NCBI RefSeq assembly: GCF_049354825.1
Contig: NZ_CP186480.1
Span: 1,860,001-1,924,000, forward strand
DNA: 64,000 nucleotides
Reading direction: 5' to 3'
Source of the DNA: Novosphingobium sp049354825
GTDB lineage: Bacteria; Pseudomonadota; Alphaproteobacteria; Sphingomonadales; Sphingomonadaceae
The notes below the pieces were generated by a model. It made no database searches, had not been told where the DNA came from, and saw only the letters and a list, made by a program, of their open reading frames with translations. This document shows, in pieces, positions 18,378 to 27,164 of the stretch. A program made the translations under genes and the position numbers. Each line of letters begins with the position of its first letter. Positions within the stretch are counted from its first letter, which is position 1.

Positions 18378-18790
18378 TGGGGGCGATGCTGCAGTTCGCC
18401 GGCTCGCTCGCGGCGATCCTCGGACTGGCGGCGCTGTCGCACCGCCTTGGCCTGGGCGGCGACGAACGCCTGCGCGATGCGGAGCGCGCACGCCGTCTTG
18501 CCGGCGAAGCGCTCGAAGGGTTCGAGCCGGTCGCCATCGCGCTCGATCGCGCGGGCATCGCCGCACTGGCGCGCGATGCTTCGGGCCGCGTCATGTTGCT
18601 GCGGCGCCACGGTGCGAAATGGGCCGCGCGTCTGCTCGACGGCCACGGCCACGCGCGCCTCGATCGCCAGTTCCTGACCATTGCCACGGGCGAGCGCACT
18701 TTCGGCGCGATCACGCTCGACCTGGGGGCCGAGGCGCCGGCGTGGGCTGCCAGCCTGCGCCACCTGGGTGGCAGGCGGAGCGCGGCATGA
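18377..18790 (+). CDS. hypothetical protein
   Basis: 137 residues with a hydrophobic N-terminal helix (GAMLQFAGSLAAILGLAALSH) followed by a soluble part with VAIALDRAGIAALARDASGR and MLLRRHGAKWAARLLDG. I do not recognise the family. It overlaps the stop of the gene before it and the start of the sterol desaturase gene after it, so it is part of the same unit and is probably anchored to the inner membrane. Confidence 0.65.
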   Translation: MGAMLQFAGSLAAILGLAALSHRLGLGGDERLRDAERARRLAGEALEGFEPVAIALDRAGIAALARDASGRVMLLRRHGAKWAARLLDGHGHARLDRQFLTIATGERTFGAITLDLGAEAPAWAASLRHLGGRRSAA

Positions 18791-19692
18791 CGCGCTTCGA
18801 CCCCGTCACTTACGCGATCCCGGTCTTCGTGCTTCTGATCGTGGCCGAAATGATCTGGGCACGGCGCAAGCGTCCCGACGCCTATGAGCCGCGCGACACC
18901 CTTGCGTCGCTGGCGATGGGGCTGGGCAGTACGGTGGCCGGCCTTCTGACCGGCGGGCTGGTCCTGTCGCTGGCGTACTGGCTTTACGATCACCGGGTCG
19001 CGACCATCGGCTGGTCGTGGTGGGCCTGGGCGCTGTGTTTCGTGCTCGACGATCTGGCGTATTACTGGGCGCACCGCACTGGCCACCGGGTGCGCTGGTT
19101 CTGGGCCAGCCACGTAAACCACCATTCCAGCCAGCACTACAACCTGTCGACAGCGCTGCGGCAAACGTGGACCGGGTTCATCGCGCTGTCGTTCCTGTTC
19201 CGCCTGCCGCTGGCCTTGGCTGGCTTCCATCCGTTGATGATCCTGACCATCGGCGGCTTCAACCTGATCTACCAATTCTGGATCCACACCGAGGCGATCG
19301 GCCGTTTCCCCCGCTGGTTCGAGGCAGTGATGAACACGCCCAGTCACCACCGCGTCCACCACGCGACCAACCCGCTGTACCTCGACCGCAATTACGCCGG
19401 CACCTTCATCGTCTGGGACAAGGCCTTCGGCACGTTCCAGCGCGAACTCGGTGCGCAGGAGGGTGGAGGGCCAATCCGCTACGGCATCGTGCGCCAGCTC
19501 GGCAGCTTCAACCTGGGCTGGGTCGCCTTCCACGAATGGATCGGCATTGCACGCGATCTGTGGTCGGCGCCGTGGCGGCACAAGCTATCCTACCTGTGGC
19601 GCGAACCGGGCTGGAGCCACGACGCCAGCCGCGACACCAGCGACACGATCCGCGAGAGGTGGCGCGCGAGGATCGCCGGGCCCCTCGAATAG
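18787..19692 (+). CDS. sterol desaturase/fatty acid hydroxylase family protein
   Basis: 301 residues with four or more membrane helices and the histidine clusters of the di-iron family: YWAHRTGHRVRWFWASHVNHH, WIHTEAIG and TPSHHRVHHATNPLYLDRNY. Enzymes of this family hydroxylate or desaturate lipids or carotenoids; the substrate cannot be deduced here. Last gene of the terC-led operon. Confidence 0.85.
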   Translation: MTRFDPVTYAIPVFVLLIVAEMIWARRKRPDAYEPRDTLASLAMGLGSTVAGLLTGGLVLSLAYWLYDHRVATIGWSWWAWALCFVLDDLAYYWAHRTGHRVRWFWASHVNHHSSQHYNLSTALRQTWTGFIALSFLFRLPLALAGFHPLMILTIGGFNLIYQFWIHTEAIGRFPRWFEAVMNTPSHHRVHHATNPLYLDRNYAGTFIVWDKAFGTFQRELGAQEGGGPIRYGIVRQLGSFNLGWVAFHEWIGIARDLWSAPWRHKLSYLWREPGWSHDASRDTSDTIRERWRARIAGPLE

Positions 19693-19693
19693 A

Positions 19694-19725
19694 AAAAGGA
19701 GCCGGAAGCGGCTGGCTTCCGGCTC
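19694..19725 (-). terminator. terminator downstream of amtB
   Basis: GAGCCGGAAG (19699-19708) and CTTCCGGCTC (19716-19725) form a perfect 10-bp stem with a 7-nt loop. On the minus strand it is followed by CTTTTTC, so it can stop transcripts coming from amtB, and may also stop the + strand operon less efficiently. Confidence 0.7.
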
Positions 19726-19803
19726 TTGAAGGTGGTGTTCGCAGGAGGAACATCGGGAGGCGGGACCGGCCGAGGAGAGCGCCCGGTCCCGCCAAGCTGA
19801 TCA

Positions 19804-21150
19804 TCAGTAGTTGTAGGCGCGTTCGCCGTGATCGACGATGTCGAGGCCTTCGCGCTCCTGGTCCTCGGTCGGACGCAGGCCGGTCAGCGCCTTGGCGACA
19901 TAGATCGCGATCGCGGTACCGATGGCGGCCCAGACGATGGTGGTGGCGACCGTTTCGAACTGGATCACCACCTGCTGGCCGATCGACTTCGAGCCGTCGC
20001 CAGGGCCGCCGAACACCGGGGCGTAGACGATGCCGGTGCCAAGCGCGCCGATCATGCCGCCGATGCCGTGGATCCCGAAGGTGTCGAGCGCATCGTCGTA
20101 GCCCAGCCTGGGCTTGAGGATGGTGACCGCAAAGTAGCAGACGAAGGCTGCGACGATGCCCAGGATGACGGCGCCGAACGGCCCGGAGTTGCCGGCCGCC
20201 GGGGTAACTGCGACAAGGCCGGCGATGATGCCCGAGCAGAAGCCGAGGGCGGAAGCCTTGTGGCCGGCCAGCCGCTCCGCCAGCATCCAGAACAGGCCGC
20301 CGGCCGCCGTCGCGACGAAGGTATTGATCATCGCCAGGCCGGCCGAACCGTTGGCTTCCAGCGCTGAGCCGGCATTGAAACCGAACCAGCCAACCCACAG
20401 CAGCCCGGTGCCGATCCCGGTCATCGTCAGCGAGTGCGGCGGCATGATGTCCTTCCCGTAGCCGACCCGCTTGCCCAGGATCAGGCACGCGACCAGCGCC
20501 GAGACGCCGGAGTTGATGTGGACCACGGTCCCGCCGGCAAAATCCAGCGCGCCGCGGGTGAAGAAGAACCCGCTGGACGCCCAGACCATGTGCGCGATCG
20601 GGAAATAGACGATCGTGAGCCACACCGCGGCGAAGATCATCACCGCGGAAAACTTCATCCGTTCGACGACCGATCCCAGCACCAGCGCGACGGTGATCGC
20701 CGCGAAGGTCATCTGGAAGCAGACGAACACGTACTCGGGTATCGCGACGCCCTGAGTGAAGGTAGCCGCGGTGCTGGCCGCATCGACCCCGCGCAGGAAC
20801 ACCTTGTCGAAGTTGGCGATGAAGGGCTTAAGCCCGTCGCCGGCGAAATCGTTGCCGAAGGCCATCGAATAGCCCCACATGATCCACACCAGCATCGCCA
20901 GCGCGGCAACCGCGCCGACCTGGGTCATGACCGACAGCATGTTCTTGGTGCGAACCAGGCCGCCGTAGAACAGGCCAAGGCCCGGCACGATCATCAGCAA
21001 CACCAGGATGGTGGAGGTCATCATCCAGGCGGTATCGCCCTTGTCGACCGTGGGGGCGGCAGCGGCCGCGGAAGCCTGCGCGAAGGCAGTCGTGGCGGCG
21101 AACATCGACGCGCCCAGCGCGCCGGCGCCGCAAAGCATCTTGCGGATCAT
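19804..21150 (-). CDS. amtB: ammonium transporter AmtB
   Basis: 448 residues from ATG 21150. A signal peptide (MIRKMLCGAGALGASMF...AFAQ) is followed by an outside segment and eleven helices. Family motifs: DTAWMMTSTILVLLMIVPGL, FAGGTVVHINSG, and the pore His region DTFGIHGIGGMIGALGTG. It moves ammonium/ammonia across the inner membrane and is closed by GlnK. glnK is 41 bp upstream on the same strand, the standard glnK-amtB pair. Confidence 0.95.
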   Translation of the reverse strand: MIRKMLCGAGALGASMFAATTAFAQASAAAAAPTVDKGDTAWMMTSTILVLLMIVPGLGLFYGGLVRTKNMLSVMTQVGAVAALAMLVWIMWGYSMAFGNDFAGDGLKPFIANFDKVFLRGVDAASTAATFTQGVAIPEYVFVCFQMTFAAITVALVLGSVVERMKFSAVMIFAAVWLTIVYFPIAHMVWASSGFFFTRGALDFAGGTVVHINSGVSALVACLILGKRVGYGKDIMPPHSLTMTGIGTGLLWVGWFGFNAGSALEANGSAGLAMINTFVATAAGGLFWMLAERLAGHKASALGFCSGIIAGLVAVTPAAGNSGPFGAVILGIVAAFVCYFAVTILKPRLGYDDALDTFGIHGIGGMIGALGTGIVYAPVFGGPGDGSKSIGQQVVIQFETVATTIVWAAIGTAIAIYVAKALTGLRPTEDQEREGLDIVDHGERAYNY

Positions 21151-21191
21151 GGTGAAGTTCCTCGTCTTGCCCGAAAGGCGTGCGGTCCCGC

Positions 21192-21530
21192 TCACAGCGC
21201 GGTATCCCCGGTTTCGCCGGTTCGAATGCGCGTTGCGGATACAAGGTCGATCACGAAGACCTTGCCGTCGCCGATGGCGTCGGTGCTGGCGACCTGCTGG
21301 ATCGTCTCTACGATCCGCGGCGCCAGATCGTCTGCTGCCGCGATTTCGAGCTTCACCTTGGGCAGCATCATCGTCGAATACTCTGCGCCGCGGTAAATCT
21401 CGGTATGACCCTTTTGCCGTCCGAACCCCTTGACCTCGGTCACGGTCATACCGGCCACGCCGATGGCGGCCAGCGCTTCGCGCACTTCGTCCAGCTTGAA
21501 CGGCTTGATGACGGCGATGATGAATTTCAT
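21192..21530 (-). CDS. glnK: nitrogen regulatory protein P-II
   Basis: 112 residues, start MKFIIAVIKPFKLDEVREAL. The T-loop GHTEIYRGAEYSTMMLPK holds the tyrosine that is uridylylated. The ATP site includes IGDGKVFVIDL. The protein senses 2-oxoglutarate and ATP/ADP and blocks AmtB when nitrogen is plentiful. The pairing with amtB and the sigma-54 site upstream support glnK rather than glnB. Confidence 0.92.
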   Translation of the reverse strand: MKFIIAVIKPFKLDEVREALAAIGVAGMTVTEVKGFGRQKGHTEIYRGAEYSTMMLPKVKLEIAAADDLAPRIVETIQQVASTDAIGDGKVFVIDLVSATRIRTGETGDTAL

Positions 21531-21575
21531 GCCCAGCCCCCGATAACGCCGGCCCGCTGCCGGCTTCGCAGGTGC

Positions 21576-21591
21576 AGCAAGCATCGTGCCA
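21576..21591 (-). promoter_or_regulatory. sigma-54 promoter of glnK-amtB
   Basis: On the minus strand TGGCACGATGCTTGCT matches the -24/-12 consensus (TGGCACG, 4 bases, TTGCT). It ends 45 bp before the glnK start. glnK-amtB operons are classically NtrC/RpoN controlled, so sequence and context agree. Confidence 0.85.
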
Positions 21592-21678
21592 GTCAGGAAC
21601 TTTCGAACCAATTCAGCGTCGCAACGGGCGAAAGATTGCGCTGTTCGGGTCTTAGGCGCCCCAATACTGCGCAATTGC

Positions 21679-22392
21679 TCAAATTTTAGGCAGCTTTAGC
21701 TTGGCCCAGATAGGCAAGTGATCCGATGCCACCGCCGACAACGCGCTGTGGTGCACCCCTACGGAAACACATTCCCAGCAGGCCGAGACAACGATGCGAT
21801 CGAGCTGCGCCGCTGGCCGCCGCGTGGGGAAGCTGCGCCCGCAGCCCAGCACCGTCCAGTGGGGGTGAAATTCGCGCAGCGACCCGCCGCGCGTCGCCCA
21901 CTCGTTCATGTCGCCCATCATCACGCAGGGCGCCTCCCCCTCGCCGTCCCTGGCGCACCCGTCGACGTGCGACAGGATCGCGCGAAGCTGCTGGCGGCGT
22001 CGCAGGCCCGACAAGTCGAGGTGCATGCCGACCACGCGCAGCCGGCGGCCGCCGGCATCGAGATCGGCACGGATCGCGCCGCGCGGCTCGAGCGTGGGCA
22101 GCGGCACCACGCTGGCGGTCGCCACCTCGATGCCCTTCTTCACCAGCAAGGCGTTGCCGTGCCAGCCGATCGAATCGGGCCGCAGCGCCAGCGGCACCGC
22201 GCGGTAATGCGAATGTTCGATGACATCGCGCGGCAGCACGCTCTCTCGCCGGCCGAAACGGCGGTCCGCTTCCTGCAAGGCCACGATGTCGGCATCGATC
22301 TCGCGCAGCACCGACAGGATGCGATCGGGATCGCGCCGCCCGTCGAGGCCGACTGCCTTGTGAATGTTGTAACTGGCGAACTTGAGTTCCAC
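21679..22392 (-). CDS. endonuclease/exonuclease/phosphatase family protein
   Basis: 237 residues. Motifs of the fold are seen in order: KFASYNIHKAVG (metal/substrate), VALQEADRRF (catalytic Glu), MGDMNEW (Asp-Asn) and VASDHLPIWAKL (Asp-His). It is close to the group that acts on phospholipid or nucleotide phosphodiesters and often stands next to phospholipase D genes; none is here. It lies downstream of prfC on the same strand (42 bp). Confidence 0.8.
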   Translation of the reverse strand: MELKFASYNIHKAVGLDGRRDPDRILSVLREIDADIVALQEADRRFGRRESVLPRDVIEHSHYRAVPLALRPDSIGWHGNALLVKKGIEVATASVVPLPTLEPRGAIRADLDAGGRRLRVVGMHLDLSGLRRRQQLRAILSHVDGCARDGEGEAPCVMMGDMNEWATRGGSLREFHPHWTVLGCGRSFPTRRPAAQLDRIVVSACWECVSVGVHHSALSAVASDHLPIWAKLKLPKI

Positions 22393-22434
22393 GTCGCCGT
22401 CTAATGCCCCGCCCGCTCCGGCTGTTCCCGCATG

Positions 22435-23964
22435 CTAGCGCTCCTTGGTCGCGCCGAATACCAGCTCGGGGTTCTTTTCCTGCTGGTAGCCGACGTCCCA
22501 GGACGACCGGGCCATGAATACCGGGTCGCCGTCGCGGTCCTTGGCCAGGCTGGCCATGTTGAACTCGGCGAACGTGCGTAGCGCCGCGTCGCTGCCCTTG
22601 AGCCATCGTGCGGTGTCGAACGGCGCCGGTTCGAGCGCGGCCTCGACCTTGTATTCGGCCGACAGGCGGCTGATCAGCACGTCGAGCTGGAGCTGGCCGA
22701 CGACGCCGACGATCCACTGCGCGCCGATCTCGGGATAGAACACCTGGATGACGCCTTCCTCGGAAAGGTCGTCGAGCGCCTTGCGCAGCTGCTTGGTCTT
22801 GGTCGGATCCTTGAGCTGGACACGGCGCAGGATTTCCGGCGCGAAGTTCGGCAGCCCGGTGAAGCGTACGTCGTTGCGCTCGGACAGGGTGTCGCCAACG
22901 CGCAACGTGCCGTGGTTGGGGATACCGATGATGTCCCCGGCCTGTGCGGTGTCGGCAATCTCGCGGTCCTGGGCGAAGAACAGGATCGGCGAGTGGACCG
23001 CGATCGGCTTGCCCAGGCCCGACGGCACCAGCTTCATGCCGCGCTTGAAGGTGCCCGAGACCATCCGCATGAATGCGATGCGGTCGCGGTGCTGGGGGTC
23101 CATGTTGGCCTGGACCTTGAAAACGAAGCCGGTCACTTCGTCGAAGCCAGGCTCGATAGTGCCTTGGTCGCTGGGCTGCGGGCGCGGCGGCGGGGCGAAT
23201 TCGGCGATCGCCTCGATCAGGTCCTCGACCCCGAAGCTCTTCAGCGCGGAGCCGAAGTAGACCGGCGTCAGATCGCCGCTGCGATAGGCTTCGAGGTCGA
23301 ACGCGGGATAGCCGATCTGCGCCAGTTCTACTTCCTCGGCCACCGCCTCGGGCAGCAGGGCGCTGTCGCGCGTGCCCAAAAATTCGCGGCTGTCGCCTTC
23401 CGGCCGCGCGGTCGTGCCGTCGGCAAAGCTGCGGATGCCCTCGAACGTGCCGCCCATGCCGACCGGCCAGTTCATCGGACAGACGTCGAGCGCCAGCGCG
23501 TCGGCCACTTCATCGAGCGTCGCGAACGGGCTGCGGCCTTCGCGGTCGACCTTGTTGACGAACGTGATGATCGGCACGCTGCGCAGGCGGCAGACCTCGA
23601 ACAGCTTGCGCGTCTGCGGTTCGATCCCCTTGGCGGCGTCGATCACCATGATCGCGGAATCGACCGCGGTGAGCGTGCGGTACGTGTCTTCGGAAAAGTC
23701 CTCGTGGCCCGGCGTGTCCAGCAGGTTGAAAACGATGCCGTTGCGGGCAAACGTCATGACCGAACTGGTTACGGAAATGCCGCGCTGCTGTTCGATCTTC
23801 ATCCAGTCCGAGCGGGCACGGCGCGCCTGTCCGCGCGCCTTGACCTCTCCGGCCAGGTGGATCGCGCCGCCGGTCAGCAGCAGCTTCTCGGTCAGCGTGG
23901 TCTTGCCCGCGTCAGGATGGGAAATGATGGCGAAGGTGCGCCGCGATTGCAGGAGGTCGGACAT
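22435..23964 (-). CDS. prfC: peptide chain release factor 3
   Basis: 509 residues. GTPase motifs: ISHPDAGKTTLTEKLLL (P-loop), DTPGHEDFSEDTYRTL (G3) and FVNKVDREGR (G4). The switch region QQRGISVTSSVMTF and the length distinguish RF3 from EF-G. RF3 recycles RF1/RF2 from the ribosome after termination. GTP-binding, beta-barrel and C-terminal parts all look intact. Confidence 0.93.
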   Translation of the reverse strand: MSDLLQSRRTFAIISHPDAGKTTLTEKLLLTGGAIHLAGEVKARGQARRARSDWMKIEQQRGISVTSSVMTFARNGIVFNLLDTPGHEDFSEDTYRTLTAVDSAIMVIDAAKGIEPQTRKLFEVCRLRSVPIITFVNKVDREGRSPFATLDEVADALALDVCPMNWPVGMGGTFEGIRSFADGTTARPEGDSREFLGTRDSALLPEAVAEEVELAQIGYPAFDLEAYRSGDLTPVYFGSALKSFGVEDLIEAIAEFAPPPRPQPSDQGTIEPGFDEVTGFVFKVQANMDPQHRDRIAFMRMVSGTFKRGMKLVPSGLGKPIAVHSPILFFAQDREIADTAQAGDIIGIPNHGTLRVGDTLSERNDVRFTGLPNFAPEILRRVQLKDPTKTKQLRKALDDLSEEGVIQVFYPEIGAQWIVGVVGQLQLDVLISRLSAEYKVEAALEPAPFDTARWLKGSDAALRTFAEFNMASLAKDRDGDPVFMARSSWDVGYQQEKNPELVFGATKER

Positions 23965-24015
23965 TCCGCGCGCCCTACAAGGCGTGCCGTGGCGCGTCCA
24001 GCAGCGTGCCGCCCG

Positions 24016-24663
24016 TCAGCCCAGGCCCAGCCCGCCGCGCAGAAGCGCGTTGGCCTCGTCGCTGACCGCGGCCAGGTCGGCGCCGGTATCCTGCACGCCA
24101 TAGCGCAGGCCCAGGAACACATTCATGCCCATGATGGCCCAAGCCTGCGCCTCGGTCACGGGCCGGGCCACTTCGCCGCGCTCGGCCGCGGCGTTGAGAC
24201 GCTCCTGGATGCGCCTGGCGGTGGTTTCGTAATGTGCCCGCCAGGCTTCGGGCGCGACGAACTCGGCCTCGTCGATGATGCGGTAGATTTCCTTGTGCTG
24301 CCGCGCGAACCCCAGGAACGCCTCCAGCGCCGCGCGTTCGCCGGCAACCGCGCTGGCATGGCCGCGCAGCACCGGGGCGACGTGATCGCGAACCGCCGCG
24401 CTCATGTCCTGGACCAGCGCGCGAAACAGCGCCTCTTTCGATTCGAAATAGGTATAAAACGTGCCCAGCGCCACGCCGGCGCGCACGGTGATCGACACGA
24501 TCGAGCTGTCGTGAAAGCCGCGCTCACCGAACTCGGCGGCAGCGGCATCCAGCAACAGGCGCTGGGTGCGGCGCCCACGCTCGGTGCGCGGCGGGCGCAG
24601 AGAGGTTGCCGGCGCCTTCGAGGCATCCCTGCTCACTGTTGCCTGTTTGCCACTTCGGGCCAC
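24016..24663 (-). CDS. TetR family transcriptional regulator
   Basis: 215 residues from GTG 24663, chosen because GGAGGGG lies 7-13 bp upstream; an upstream in-frame ATG (24717) would pass through the operator. The N-terminal HTH is RRTQRLLLDAAAAEFGERGF followed by GVALGTFYTYFESKEALF. The C-terminal part (AFLGFARQHKEIYRIIDEAEFV) binds an unknown ligand. Divergent from the TonB receptor gene with a perfect inverted repeat between the two, so it probably represses both. Confidence 0.88.
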   Translation of the reverse strand: MARSGKQATVSRDASKAPATSLRPPRTERGRRTQRLLLDAAAAEFGERGFHDSSIVSITVRAGVALGTFYTYFESKEALFRALVQDMSAAVRDHVAPVLRGHASAVAGERAALEAFLGFARQHKEIYRIIDEAEFVAPEAWRAHYETTARRIQERLNAAAERGEVARPVTEAQAWAIMGMNVFLGLRYGVQDTGADLAAVSDEANALLRGGLGLG

Positions 24664-24697
24664 GTTTCGATCCCCTCCAGGAGCACTACAGATAAAC

Positions 24698-24721
24698 AAA
24701 GTTGAAAGTCGGTTCAACTTT
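24698..24721. promoter_or_regulatory. probable TetR operator between the regulator and TonB-receptor genes
   Basis: AAAGTTGAA and TTCAACTTT are perfect 9-bp inverted arms with a 6-bp spacer. The site lies 35 bp from the regulator start and 57 bp from the receptor start, where it would cover both promoters. TetR dimers bind such repeats. Confidence 0.65.
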
Positions 24722-24777
24722 TATAAAAGGCCTTTGCGACCCGGCGAGGAGGCCGGGCTCTGGGAGAGACAAAGTCC

Positions 24778-27108
24778 ATGAACTCCACCGATCTGTTCGG
24801 CCGCGCGTCGCTGCTCGCCTGTGCCGTTGCCGCCCTCACCGCCGTGCCCGCGCATGCGCAGGACACCGCCGCCTCGACGACCGCTGACGCCAGGATCACC
24901 GCCGCGGCCGAAGACGGCGCGATCGTCGTGACCGCCCGCCGCCGCGAGGAAACGCTGGTCGACGTGCCGATCGCGGTATCGGCCTTCTCGGGCGACCAGC
25001 TGGCCGCTCAAGGCGCCTCGGACATCACCGCGCTGGCCGATTCGGTACCCAACGTCACGCTCGAGCCGTCGCGCGCCACTAACTCGACGCTCACCGCCTT
25101 CATCCGCGGCGTCGGCCAGCAGGACCCGGTTTCGGGCTTCGAGCAGGGCGTCGGCATCTATCTCGACGACGTCTACCTCAACCGTCCGCAGGCCGCCGTG
25201 CTCGACATCTATGACGTCGAGCGGGTCGAAGTGCTGCGCGGTCCGCAGGGCACGCTCTATGGCCGCAACACCGTCGGCGGCGCGGTCAAGTACGTGTCGC
25301 GCCGGATCTCGGACGATCCGCAGCTGTCGCTGCGTGCCACTTATGGCAGCTTCAACCAGATGGACGGCGTGGTCTCGGCCTCGACCCCGGTCGGCAACGG
25401 CACGCTGCGCTTCGGCGCCTCGGTCGCGCGTCTGACCCGCGACGGCTTCGGCACGAACCTGACCACGGGCCTCGACAACTACGACAAGAACGTCTGGGCC
25501 GGCCGCGTCTCAGCCGAAGTGCACGGCACGGACGTGTTCGCGCGCGTGACCTTCGACGCCACGCACGACAAGTCGAACGCCCGTGGCGGCCACCGCATGA
25601 TCCCGGGCCAGCTCAGCCACACCCCGGTGCTGGCCAACGTTTTCGACACCCAGGGCGGGCTCAATTCGCCCAAGCAGGACGTGACCGCCTATGGCGGTTC
25701 GCTGTTCCTCGAGGCGCACCCGAGCGATACGCTGACCTTCCGCTCGATCACCTCGTACCGCTGGGACGATTCGGCGTCGCCGATCGATTTCGACGCGCTG
25801 CCTTCGGTCGACGTCGACGTGCCCGGCTTCTACCGCAACAACCAGCTCAGCCAGGAGCTGCAGATGCTGGTCGACAACGGCCCGCTGCACGCGCTGGTCG
25901 GCATGTACTACCTCAACGCCACGGCGCTGACGCAGTTCGACGTGCGCCTGTTCACGACGCTGAACGGCCTGACCGCCTTCACCAACGCGAACATCGGCAC
26001 CGATACGCTGGCCGGCTTCGCCAACGTGTCCTACGACTTCAGCGACCGCCTCAGCCTTGAAGTCGGTGGCCGCTACACCTGGGACAAGCGCAACGCCTAC
26101 ATCCTGCGCCAGAACTACCTGGGCGGCGGTTCGCCGGTGTTCGGCGGATCGGGCGTGGCCTTCGGCGCGCCGGGCACCAACTTCACCGGCGCCAGGGTCT
26201 ACACCAAGTTCACCCCGCGCGTGTCGCTGAGCTTCAAGCCTACACCCGATACGCAGTTCTACGCGTCCTATTCGCAGGGCTTCAAGGGCGGCGGCTTCGA
26301 TCCGCGCGGCGTCGGCGCCAACGCGCCGGCGGGCGTCAGCCAGGCCGAATTCCTGTCGTTCAAGCCGGAATCGGTGAACAGCTACGAGGTCGGCGCCAAG
26401 GGCAGCCTGTTCGACCGCCGCCTGTACCTGGCCGCCGCGCTGTTCCGGATGGACTACACCGACGTCCAGATCCCCGGCTCGGTAGCGTGCCTGGTCGGCG
26501 GCCTGCCCAGCTTCTGCGGCAACGTCTCCAACGCGGGCAAGGCGCGGATGCAGGGCGCGGAGCTGGAAGGGCGCGCCAAGCTGTTCGACGGCGCGGCCGG
26601 TTCGCTCAGCCTCAACGGCTCGGTCGGCTATATCGACGCCAAGTACCTGAGCTACATCACCAACATCGCCAGCAAGCCGACCGACGTTGCCCCCTATCGC
26701 CATGTCCAGAACACCCCGGCATGGACGGGCAACACCTCGCTGACCTACTCGGCCAATCTGGGTGACGGCCGCCTTGATGCGACCGGCGGCATGTCGTTCA
26801 AGTCGAAGACCTACAACTTCGAGATCGCCAACCCCTACCTCGACCAGAAGGCCTACCAGCTGTTCGACGCCAGCCTGGTCTACCACGCGCCGGGCGATCG
26901 CTGGACGATCGGCGTGTTCGGCAAGAACCTGACCGACAAGAAGTACCGCACGTCGGGCTATGCCTACGTCAATTTCGACCCGACGACCGGCACGATCCTG
27001 CCGCGCGCCGACGGAACGCTGGTGCCGACGCTGGGCAAGGAAGGCGTGCTGACGACCTTCTACGGCAACCCGCGCCAGATCTATGCGACCGCCACGCTCA
27101 AGTTCTGA
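24778..27108 (+). CDS. TonB-dependent receptor
   Basis: 776 residues. Signal peptide to about residue 26 (ACAVAALTAVPAHAQ), TonB box-like EDGAIVVTARRREETLVDVP, plug domain (FIRGVGQQDP, VEVLRGPQGTLYGRNTVGGA), then a 22-strand barrel ending ATATLKF with terminal Phe. The plug sequence type (VEVLRGPQGTLYGRNTVGG) is that of the large group in sphingomonads that imports organic compounds as well as siderophores. Divergent from a TetR gene, so it is probably induced by a ligand rather than by iron; no Fur-like site was seen. Confidence 0.92.
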   Translation: MNSTDLFGRASLLACAVAALTAVPAHAQDTAASTTADARITAAAEDGAIVVTARRREETLVDVPIAVSAFSGDQLAAQGASDITALADSVPNVTLEPSRATNSTLTAFIRGVGQQDPVSGFEQGVGIYLDDVYLNRPQAAVLDIYDVERVEVLRGPQGTLYGRNTVGGAVKYVSRRISDDPQLSLRATYGSFNQMDGVVSASTPVGNGTLRFGASVARLTRDGFGTNLTTGLDNYDKNVWAGRVSAEVHGTDVFARVTFDATHDKSNARGGHRMIPGQLSHTPVLANVFDTQGGLNSPKQDVTAYGGSLFLEAHPSDTLTFRSITSYRWDDSASPIDFDALPSVDVDVPGFYRNNQLSQELQMLVDNGPLHALVGMYYLNATALTQFDVRLFTTLNGLTAFTNANIGTDTLAGFANVSYDFSDRLSLEVGGRYTWDKRNAYILRQNYLGGGSPVFGGSGVAFGAPGTNFTGARVYTKFTPRVSLSFKPTPDTQFYASYSQGFKGGGFDPRGVGANAPAGVSQAEFLSFKPESVNSYEVGAKGSLFDRRLYLAAALFRMDYTDVQIPGSVACLVGGLPSFCGNVSNAGKARMQGAELEGRAKLFDGAAGSLSLNGSVGYIDAKYLSYITNIASKPTDVAPYRHVQNTPAWTGNTSLTYSANLGDGRLDATGGMSFKSKTYNFEIANPYLDQKAYQLFDASLVYHAPGDRWTIGVFGKNLTDKKYRTSGYAYVNFDPTTGTILPRADGTLVPTLGKEGVLTTFYGNPRQIYATATLKF

Positions 27109-27130
27109 GCCGGCGCGACGTGATGGGAAG

Positions 27131-27162
27131 GGGGCCGGGCGGGTAACCGCCCGGCCCCTTTT
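27131..27162 (+). terminator. terminator after the TonB receptor gene
   Basis: GGGGCCGGGCGG and CCGCCCGGCCCC form a perfect 12-bp stem with loop GTAA, followed by TTTT. It lies 22 bp after the receptor stop and just ahead of the convergent epimerase gene. Confidence 0.9.
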
Positions 27163-27164
27163 GC

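Noticed and set aside
22912..24705. 597-residue + strand frame over prfC and the TetR gene
   Set aside because: prfC and the regulator are clear on the minus strand; this frame shows no domain.
24664..24717. upstream ATG start for the TetR regulator
   Set aside because: It would run through the operator and lacks a ribosome site; GTG 24663 has GGAGGGG in front.
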